Both the position numbers and the translations under genes were made by a program. A stretch of DNA of 13,087 nt from an uncultured Eubacteriales bacterium (GTDB lineage Bacteria; Bacillota; Clostridia; Oscillospirales; Oscillospiraceae), in the NCBI GenBank assembly GCA_900552015.1, contig URXY01000053.1, positions 1 to 13,087 of the forward strand, written 5' to 3'. Position 1 is the first letter of the stretch. Every line of letters starts with the position of its first letter. Below, piece after piece: positions 5,967 through 11,504 of this stretch. The notes under the pieces are model-generated. The model saw only the letters and a program-made list of their open reading frames with translations. It was not told the origin of the DNA and made no database searches.

Positions 5967-6083
5967 CCGCGCTTCGCGCGGGGTGGTGATGCAGCGCGTA
6001 ACGCTGCTGCCTGACCAAAAGGGGGCTGTTCTCTTTCGCAAAAGAGAACAGCCCCCTTTGCCCCGTGCAGCCCACAGGGCTGC
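5967..6083. repeat. Compound hairpin array after khpB
   Basis: Four inverted repeats lie back to back: CCGCGC-TTC-GCGCGG (5967-5981), GCAGCG-CGTAA-CGCTGC (5991-6007), the long stem at 6018-6059, and GCAGCCC-ACA-GGGCTGC (6067-6083). The same plan, short GC stems flanking a long central stem, recurs at 7162-7253, so this looks like a repeated intergenic element. Confidence 0.65.
6018..6059. terminator. Probable bidirectional terminator, 19-bp perfect stem
   Basis: The arm at 6018-6036 (AAAGGGGGCTGTTCTCTTT) pairs perfectly with 6041-6059 around a CGCA loop. The A-run before and T-run after the G/C core make it readable as a terminator on both strands. The U-tract is only three long before a G, so it is not a textbook example. 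Its location at the end of the khpB unit and ahead of the xth promoter supports termination. Confidence 0.72.
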
Positions 6084-6104
6084 CTCCCCTTTCCATGATT
6101 TTTA

Positions 6105-6133
6105 TTGCTTTTATAAAGCCCAAATAGTACAAT
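6105..6133 (+). promoter_or_regulatory. Probable xth promoter
   Basis: TTGCTT (6105-6110) and TACAAT (6128-6133) are separated by 17 bp, in a short AT-rich stretch after the terminator and 36 bp before xth. A small inverted repeat ATGGT-CTT-ACCAT (6132-6144) covers the expected transcription start. Confidence 0.65.
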
Positions 6134-6169
6134 GGTCTTACCATCAAACTTTCGGAGGACTTTTCCCCA

Positions 6170-6934
6170 ATGAAACTCATCTCATGGAACGTCAACGGCC
6201 TGCGCGCGTGCATCGGCAAAGGCTTTTTGGATTTTGTGAATTTCATCGACGCAGACGTCATCTGCCTACAGGAGACGAAGCTGCAGCCGCATCAGATCGA
6301 ACTTGACCTGCCGCAGTACCACATCTACTGGAACAGCGCGGACAAAAAGGGCTACTCCGGCACGGCGGTCTTCACCAAGCGCGAGCCTCTTTCCGTCACC
6401 TATGACTTTGGCGAGGACATCCACCGCCACGAGGGGCGCGTCATCACCTGTGAATATCCGGACTTCTACCTCGTCTGCTGCTACACGCCGAACTCGCAGG
6501 ACGAGCTGCGCCGCCTATCGTATCGCATGGAGTGGGAGGACGCGCTGCGTCAGTACCTCTGCGAGCTCGACACGATCAAGCCCGTCGTTTATTGCGGAGA
6601 CTTGAACGTCGCACATGAGGAGATCGACCTCAAAAATCCGAAGACGAATCACTTCAACCCCGGCTTTTCCGATGAAGAGCGCGGCAAGATGACGCAGCTC
6701 TTATCCTCGGGCTTTTTGGATTCGTTCCGCACGCTGTATCCAGACAAGACGGACGCCTATTCGTGGTGGAGCTACCGCGCGCAGTCGCGCGCACGGAACG
6801 TGGGGTGGAGGATCGATTACTTCATCGTCTCCGAGCGCCTGCGCTCTCGCATCGAAAACGCGGACATTCTGCCCGAGGTCATGGGCAGCGACCACTGCCC
6901 GGTGCTGCTGGAACTGAAGGAGGAAGCGAAATGA
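6170..6934 (+). CDS. xth: Exodeoxyribonuclease III / AP endonuclease
   Basis: This Mg-dependent enzyme cuts DNA at abasic sites and trims 3' ends in base excision repair. Its 254 residues match the ExoA/Xth length. The catalytic set of the exonuclease-endonuclease-phosphatase fold is intact: N7 in SWNVNG, E35 in LQETK, Y105 in CYTPNS, D144 and N146 in GDLNVAH, D216 in WRIDYF, and D241-H242 in GSDHCP. A GGAGGA site lies about 10 nt before the ATG. It stands in its own unit between two hairpin arrays, together with the small membrane protein whose start overlaps its stop. Whether the enzyme's preference is closer to ExoA or to E. coli Xth cannot be told from motifs alone. Confidence 0.96.
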   Translation: MKLISWNVNGLRACIGKGFLDFVNFIDADVICLQETKLQPHQIELDLPQYHIYWNSADKKGYSGTAVFTKREPLSVTYDFGEDIHRHEGRVITCEYPDFYLVCCYTPNSQDELRRLSYRMEWEDALRQYLCELDTIKPVVYCGDLNVAHEEIDLKNPKTNHFNPGFSDEERGKMTQLLSSGFLDSFRTLYPDKTDAYSWWSYRAQSRARNVGWRIDYFIVSERLRSRIENADILPEVMGSDHCPVLLELKEEAK

Positions 6935-7155
6935 ACACGAAAAAGGAAATGACCAAGGGCACAAAGATCGCCCTGACCGTCAGCGGCGCCGTGTTTGCCA
7001 TAGGCCTTGTGCTCATCGTACTGTTTAACACGCAGGTGGCCGCACTGGCAGAAAATGTGAAAATGGCGCTCGCGCTCACCATCACGGCAGCGATGATCGT
7101 CTTTGCGTACACGCTTTGCAAGCACCTTGGGGTGCTGAAAAATCAAAGAAAGTGA
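6931..7155 (+). CDS. Small two-helix membrane protein of unknown function
   Basis: This 74-residue protein begins MNTKKEMTKGTKIALTVSGA. I do not recognise a family. Two hydrophobic segments (about 12-33 and 44-63) are joined by a short loop (NTQVAALAENVK). Basic residues at both the N-terminus and the C-terminus (KHLGVLKNQRK) suggest a hairpin topology with both ends in the cytoplasm. It overlaps the xth stop by ATGA and has a good AAGGAGG site inside the end of xth, so translation is coupled. The hairpin array downstream ends the unit. There are no catalytic motifs and no signal peptide cleavage pattern. Confidence 0.8.
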   Translation: MNTKKEMTKGTKIALTVSGAVFAIGLVLIVLFNTQVAALAENVKMALALTITAAMIVFAYTLCKHLGVLKNQRK

Positions 7156-7161
7156 TGCTTT

Positions 7162-7253
7162 CCCTGCGCCGCGCAGGGGTGCGAGATAAAAGGGGGCCAT
7201 TCTCTCACGTGAGAGAATGGCCCCCTTTGCCTTCACATCTCCCGCCGGGAGAT
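7162..7253. repeat. Compound hairpin array after the small membrane protein gene
   Basis: Three inverted repeats in a row: CCCTGCG-CCG-CGCAGGG (7162-7178), the long palindrome at 7189-7228, and ATCTCCC-GCC-GGGAGAT (7237-7253). The layout and central stem match the array at 5967-6083. Confidence 0.65.
7189..7228. terminator. Probable bidirectional terminator, 40-bp perfect palindrome
   Basis: Each half is 20 nt, running from AAAGGGGGCCATTC to the centre TCACGTGA and back. It shares the GGGGGC..TTCTCT / AGAGAA..GCCCCC core with the stem at 6018-6059. At the two variable positions TG pairs with CA in one copy and CA with TG in the other, so pairing is preserved. It ends the xth unit and precedes the radC promoter. 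The U-tract is short, as in the other copy. Confidence 0.72.
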
Positions 7254-7269
7254 AAAATCCAAAAAACAC

Positions 7270-7298
7270 TTGTACGATTTTTGAAGCCGTGATAAAAT
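7270..7298 (+). promoter_or_regulatory. Possible radC-uvrB promoter
   Basis: TTGTAC (7270-7275) and TAAAAT (7293-7298) are 17 bp apart in an AT-rich stretch just after the hairpin array. The -35 matches only TTG. A 6-bp hairpin TGCCGC-GTTTT-GCGGCA (7328-7344) lies in the leader, just before the GGAGGGG ribosome binding site of radC. I saw no GAAC-N4-GTTC LexA site here. Confidence 0.5.
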
Positions 7299-7365
7299 AC
7301 AATATTAAGACAAAAATAGGAGAAGACTGCCGCGTTTTGCGGCAAAAAGATGGAGGGGACCAGCC

Positions 7366-8067
7366 ATGCCGGTACATGAAGGACACCGCGCGCGTAAAAA
7401 GGAACAGTTCCGCGCCCACGGACTCGATGCGTTTGCCGACCATGAGGCGCTGGAGCTTCTCCTCTATTATGCTGTGCCGCGGCAGGACACCAATCCCATC
7501 GCGCACCGCCTGATGGAAAAATTCGGCTCGCTCGAGGCCGTCTTTTCCGCCGACCGCGAGACGCTTGAGGAGGTCGAGGGCGTGGGCGAGAACGCCTCGA
7601 CGCTGCTCACGCTCATGCTGCCGCTGATGCGCCGCATCCGCGCCTCCGCCGACGCGCACGAAACGGTGCTGAGCGATACCGAGCAGGCGGGCGCATACTT
7701 TTTAGACCTCTTTTTCGGCGAGCGGGAGGAAAAGCTCTACGAGGCGTGCCTTGACGCCAAGGGCCGCCTCCTCGCTTGCCATTTGGTCGCCGAGGGCGAC
7801 ACGGAGAGCGTCCAGCTCAATATGCGCAAAATTGTGGAAAACGCGCTCAAATGCGGCGCGAGCAGCGTGCTGCTCGCCCACAACCACCCCAGCGGCGTGG
7901 CGCTCCCATCCCCTGCGGACAATGCGACGACGCTGTCGGTCTTCGACGCGCTGCGCACCGTGGGCGTCGAGCTTGCCGACCACATCATCGTCGCGGACGA
8001 CGACTTTGTCTCCCTGCGGCACAACGGGCTTCTGCCGGAAAGGAAGGGAAACGGATATGGAATTTAA
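7366..8067 (+). CDS. radC: RadC family protein (JAMM/MPN domain)
   Basis: Proteins of this family have long been linked to DNA repair by name, but their biochemical role is unsettled. The length is 233 residues, typical for the family. A helix-hairpin-helix region at about 45-80 includes LMEKFGSLEAVFSADRETLE and EGVGENAS. The C-terminal JAMM metal site HNHPSGVALPSPAD places H172, H174 and D185 as likely zinc ligands. GGAGGGG lies 7 nt upstream of the ATG. Its last 11 nt overlap the uvrB start in another frame, so the two are tightly coupled. That pairing supports, but does not prove, a DNA-repair role. Confidence 0.95.
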   Translation: MPVHEGHRARKKEQFRAHGLDAFADHEALELLLYYAVPRQDTNPIAHRLMEKFGSLEAVFSADRETLEEVEGVGENASTLLTLMLPLMRRIRASADAHETVLSDTEQAGAYFLDLFFGEREEKLYEACLDAKGRLLACHLVAEGDTESVQLNMRKIVENALKCGASSVLLAHNHPSGVALPSPADNATTLSVFDALRTVGVELADHIIVADDDFVSLRHNGLLPERKGNGYGI

Positions 8068-10027
8068 GCTGCACGCGCCCTTCAAGCCCACGGGCGACCA
8101 GCCGCAGGCCATCGAAAAGCTGGCGCAGGGCGTGAAGATGGGCCTCGACGAGCAGGTGCTGCTCGGCGTGACCGGATCGGGCAAGACCTTCACGATGGCG
8201 AGCGTCATCGAAAAGGTCCAGCGCCCGACGCTCGTGCTGGCGCACAACAAGACCCTCGCCGCGCAGCTGTGCGCGGAGTTCAAGGAATTTTTCCCCGAAA
8301 ACGCGGTGGAATACTTCGTTTCGTACTACGACTACTATCAGCCCGAGGCCTATATCCCCCACACCGACACCTATATCGCCAAGGACGCCTCGACGAACGA
8401 GGAGATCGACCGCCTGCGGCTTTCCGCCACCTGCGCGCTGCTCGAGCGGCGCGACGTCATCGTCGTCTCCTCCGTTTCCTGCATTTACGGTCTCGGCGAG
8501 CCGGAGGATTTTGAAAAGCTGATGATCTCGCTCCGCCCGGGCATGACGATGGAGCGCGACTTCCTCTTAAAGCGGCTCATCGAAATTCGCTACGAGCGCA
8601 ACGACGTTGCCTTTGAGCGCAACCGTTTCCGCGTGCGCGGCGACACGGTGGAGCTCTACCCTGCGTACTACCGCGACAAGGCCGTGCGCGTCGAGTTCTT
8701 CGGCGACGAGATCGACCGGATCAGCGAATTCAACCCCGTCAACGGTCAGGTGACGCGCACGCTCCAGCACATCGCCATCTATCCCGCGTCGCACTATGTC
8801 ACAACGAAGGATAAGCTTGAGCGCGCCATCGTGGAGATCGATAAAGAGCTTGACGAGCGCGAGGCGCAGTTTTTGGCCGAGGGCAAGGCCGTCGAAGCCC
8901 AGCGCATCCGCCAGCGCACGCGCTACGATATCGAGATGCTGCGCGAGCTGGGCTACTGCACGGGCATCGAGAACTATTCCCGCGTCATCAGCGGGCGGCC
9001 CGTCGGCTCGCCGCCGCTGACACTCATCGACTACTTCCCCAAGGATTTCCTGCTTTTTGTGGATGAATCGCACGTCACGCTGCCGCAGGTGCGCGCGATG
9101 TACAACGGCGACCGTGCGCGCAAAGAGAGCCTTGTCGAGTACGGCTTCCGCTTGCCCTGCGCGTTCGACAACCGCCCGCTCAAATTCGACGAATTTGAGC
9201 AGCGCGTCCACCAGCGTATCTACGTTTCGGCCACGCCCGGCGACTATGAAAAGGACCGCGCGGGCCAGATCGTCGAGCAGGTCATCCGCCCGACGGGCTT
9301 ACTCGACCCGAAGGTCGAGGTGCGCCCTGTCGAAAACCAGATCGATGATCTCGTCGGCGAGATCAACGCCCGCGCGGCGCGCAATGAGCGCGTGCTCGTC
9401 ACCACGCTGACGAAAAAGATGGCCGAAGACCTCACGCAGTATCTGACCGGCGTCGGCATCCGCGTGCGCTACATGCACGCGGACGTCGAGACCATCGAGC
9501 GCATGGAGCTCATCCGCGGCCTGCGCCTCGGCGAGTTCGACGTGCTCGTTGGCATCAACCTCCTGCGCGAGGGCCTTGACATCCCCGAGGTCTCGATGGT
9601 CGCGATTCTGGACGCGGATAAGGAAGGCTTCCTCCGCAGCGAAACGAGCCTCATCCAGACCATCGGCCGCGCCGCGCGAAACGCCGACGGCCTTGTCGTG
9701 CTCTACGCCGACACCGTCACCCCCTCGATGCGCCGCGCCATGGACGAGACCGAGCGCCGCCGCCAAATTCAGGACGACTACAACAAGGCGCACGGCATCA
9801 TTCCGCAGACCATCCGAAAGGACGTGCGCGAGATCATCGAAATTTCCAAGAAGGACGAGGAATCCGCCCGCCGCCGCGGCAAGCGCAAGCTCTCCGAGCG
9901 CGAGCGGGACGAAGAGATCAGAAAGCTCGAAAAGCAGATGCAGGAGGCGAGCCGTATGCTCGAATTCGAGTACGCCGCCATCCTGCGCGACTGCATCATC
10001 GAGCTGCGCAAGGAAAACACGAAATAA
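8057..10027 (+). CDS. uvrB: Excinuclease ABC subunit B
   Basis: This is the damage-verifying helicase-like subunit of nucleotide excision repair; it receives DNA from UvrA and recruits UvrC. I place the start at the ATG at 8057, giving 656 residues beginning MEFKLHAPFKPTGDQPQAIE, the family's normal N-terminus. The reading frame stays open further upstream, but that is only a shadow of radC. Walker A GVTGSGKT is at 37-44. The beta-hairpin region YYDYYQPEAYIP is at about 90-101. The DESH helicase box is at 336-339, and motif VI QTIGRAARN starts at 534. The UVR domain that contacts UvrC spans about 619-650. An AGGAAGG site lies within the end of radC. A transporter gene follows after 19 bp. Confidence 0.97.
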   Translation: MEFKLHAPFKPTGDQPQAIEKLAQGVKMGLDEQVLLGVTGSGKTFTMASVIEKVQRPTLVLAHNKTLAAQLCAEFKEFFPENAVEYFVSYYDYYQPEAYIPHTDTYIAKDASTNEEIDRLRLSATCALLERRDVIVVSSVSCIYGLGEPEDFEKLMISLRPGMTMERDFLLKRLIEIRYERNDVAFERNRFRVRGDTVELYPAYYRDKAVRVEFFGDEIDRISEFNPVNGQVTRTLQHIAIYPASHYVTTKDKLERAIVEIDKELDEREAQFLAEGKAVEAQRIRQRTRYDIEMLRELGYCTGIENYSRVISGRPVGSPPLTLIDYFPKDFLLFVDESHVTLPQVRAMYNGDRARKESLVEYGFRLPCAFDNRPLKFDEFEQRVHQRIYVSATPGDYEKDRAGQIVEQVIRPTGLLDPKVEVRPVENQIDDLVGEINARAARNERVLVTTLTKKMAEDLTQYLTGVGIRVRYMHADVETIERMELIRGLRLGEFDVLVGINLLREGLDIPEVSMVAILDADKEGFLRSETSLIQTIGRAARNADGLVVLYADTVTPSMRRAMDETERRRQIQDDYNKAHGIIPQTIRKDVREIIEISKKDEESARRRGKRKLSERERDEEIRKLEKQMQEASRMLEFEYAAILRDCIIELRKENTK

Positions 10028-10046
10028 CGAGAAAGAGACAGAGCCT

Positions 10047-10907
10047 GTGAAAAAATACGCTTCCTACGCCTGCATTTTAGCGGCCGCCGCCTGCTGGGGC
10101 TGCATCGGCCTATTCAACCGCCCGCTGCTCAATGCCGGCATCGCGCCGGAAAACCTTGTCGTCATCCGCAATCTGGGCGGCCTTGCGGTGATGGCGCTCT
10201 TCTTCCTCTGCACCGACCGCAGCGTCTTCAAAATGAAGGCAAAGCACCTGCCAATCTTTATTGCGACGGGCATCATCAGCGTCGTGCTCTTCACGCTCTG
10301 CTACTTCAACGCGCAGAAGCTTTGCTCGCTCTCGGTCAGCGCAATTTTGCTCTACACCGCGCCCGCGATGGTGGTTTTGATGAGCGCGCTCGTCTTCAAA
10401 GAGAAGATCACGGGCAAAAAGCTCCTTGCCCTCGCGCTGGCGCTGCTTGGCTGTGCGCTCGTGACGGGCGTTTTCACGGGCGGGCTGTCGCTGACGACAA
10501 AGGGACTCTTGTTCGGCCTCGGTGCGGCATTTTTCTACGCGCTCTATTCGATTTTCGCGCCCTTCGGCCTGCGGCACTACAGCCCGCTCGCCGTCGTGTT
10601 CTGGACGTTCGTGTTCGCCGCGCTCGGCGCGCTGTTCGTCGCCGACTGGGGCAACCTTGTGGCGGTCCTCAGCGTGCCGCAAAACGCCCTCCTCGCTGCG
10701 GGGCTGGTGCTTCTTTCCACCGTCGCACCCTACATCCTCTACACCAAGGGACTCGCCAACGTCGAGAGCGGCAAGGCCAGTATCATGGCGAGCATCGAGC
10801 CGGTCGTCGGCACGCTCGTCGGCACCCTCGTCTTCGGCGAGCCCATCAGCGCGGGCGTTTTCTTAGGCCTTGCCTGCATTTTAGCCTGCGTGTACATTCT
10901 GCGGTGA
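10047..10907 (+). CDS. EamA/DMT-family transporter
   Basis: This is a drug/metabolite-transporter superfamily membrane protein of 286 residues, the typical length for two EamA repeats with about ten helices. The first repeat covers about 5-140 (ACWGCIGLFNRPLL, then AILLYTAPAMVVLMSALVFKEKITGKKL). The second covers about 150-286 (GLLFGLGAAFFYALYSIFAPFGL, ending in SIEPVVGTLVGTLVFGEPIS). The substrate cannot be read from the sequence; amino acids and other small metabolites are common for the superfamily. The GTG start at 10047 is the best choice: it gives the normal N-terminus and the frame upstream runs into uvrB. Its ribosome binding site is weak. It probably shares the radC-uvrB transcript. 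Confidence 0.9.
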   Translation: MKKYASYACILAAAACWGCIGLFNRPLLNAGIAPENLVVIRNLGGLAVMALFFLCTDRSVFKMKAKHLPIFIATGIISVVLFTLCYFNAQKLCSLSVSAILLYTAPAMVVLMSALVFKEKITGKKLLALALALLGCALVTGVFTGGLSLTTKGLLFGLGAAFFYALYSIFAPFGLRHYSPLAVVFWTFVFAALGALFVADWGNLVAVLSVPQNALLAAGLVLLSTVAPYILYTKGLANVESGKASIMASIEPVVGTLVGTLVFGEPISAGVFLGLACILACVYILR

Positions 10908-10940
10908 TTTTATCCCCGTTTTCCACATAGGAGGTCCCTT

Positions 10941-11432
10941 ATGGCAAAGAATAAAGAAGAAAAAACCAACGTCATGCGCGTTTTGGAGCAGAAGAAGATC
11001 GCCTACACCGCGCACACCTACCCGCATGAAGAGGGTATGGCGGTCGACGGCGTCACGGTGGCGAAGTCCATGGGCTTTGACCCCGCCATCGTCTTCAAGA
11101 CCCTTGTCGCGCGCGGCGCGAGCAAACAGTATTACGTCTTCGACGTGCCGGTCGCGGAGAACCTTGATCTCAAAAAGGCCGCGAAGGCCGTGGGCGAAAA
11201 GTCCATCGAAATGATCCACCAGAAAGAGCTGCTGCCGCTCACGGGCTACGTCCACGGCGGCTGCTCGCCCGTCGGGATGAAGAAACTCTTCCCCACGGTG
11301 TTCCACAGTTCGGCAGAAAACCTTGCAGCGATGATCGTCTCGGCGGGCAAGATCGGCTATCAGGTCGAGCTTGCGCCCCACGACCTCGCCGCGCTCGTGC
11401 GCGCGAAATTTGCGGATATCATTGTTGAATGA
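10941..11432 (+). CDS. ybaK: Cys-tRNA(Pro)/Cys-tRNA(Cys) deacylase, YbaK type
   Basis: A trans-editing enzyme that hydrolyses tRNA(Pro) mischarged with cysteine, so protecting translation accuracy. Its 163 residues are typical. The YbaK signature GYVHGGCSPVGMKK is at 102-115. The invariant lysine of the family lies in VFKTLV (K53). An ideal AGGAGGT lies 7 nt before the ATG, stronger than that of the preceding transporter gene. It sits 33 bp after the transporter and 72 bp before uvrA. Family membership is clear. The exact tRNA substrate is inferred from the YbaK-type signature rather than the ProX or YeaK types. Confidence 0.92.
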   Translation: MAKNKEEKTNVMRVLEQKKIAYTAHTYPHEEGMAVDGVTVAKSMGFDPAIVFKTLVARGASKQYYVFDVPVAENLDLKKAAKAVGEKSIEMIHQKELLPLTGYVHGGCSPVGMKKLFPTVFHSSAENLAAMIVSAGKIGYQVELAPHDLAALVRAKFADIIVE

Positions 11433-11434
11433 GG

Positions 11435-11463
11435 TTGACATAAAAAATTCAGAAGAGTACGCT
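11435..11463 (+). promoter_or_regulatory. Possible uvrA promoter
   Basis: A perfect TTGACA (11435-11440) starts 2 bp after the ybaK stop. Seventeen bp on is TACGCT (11458-11463), which matches only three positions of TATAAT. The -35 and spacing are good and the -10 is poor, so activity is uncertain. No LexA operator of the GAAC-N4-GTTC type is visible in the 72-bp gap. Confidence 0.4.
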
Positions 11464-11504
11464 GGTCTCGCAGCTGCGGATCCAGCAACAGGAGTTATCG
11501 ATTC

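Noticed and set aside
6018..6059. LexA-type operator within GTTC...GAAC of the hairpin
   Set aside because: The half-sites are in the wrong order and much too far apart for a GAAC-N4-GTTC site. They are simply part of the long stem.
4723..6261. A 512-codon open frame on the minus strand across yidC, khpB and the terminator
   Set aside because: It runs antisense to clearly conserved genes, has low-complexity Leu/Arg/Ala/Gly-rich content with no family motifs, and arises from the GC-biased codon pattern of the sense genes.
7751..8056. Upstream extension of the uvrB reading frame inside radC
   Set aside because: The frame stays open by chance over radC. The ATG at 8057 gives the conserved UvrB N-terminus and has its own ribosome binding site.
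10919..10927. TTTTCCACA in the gap between the transporter gene and ybaK
   Set aside because: It matches an oriC DnaA box, but the same 9-mer also turns up within coding sequence of radC (about 7834) and uvrA (12836-12844). A lone imperfect copy is therefore probably chance.
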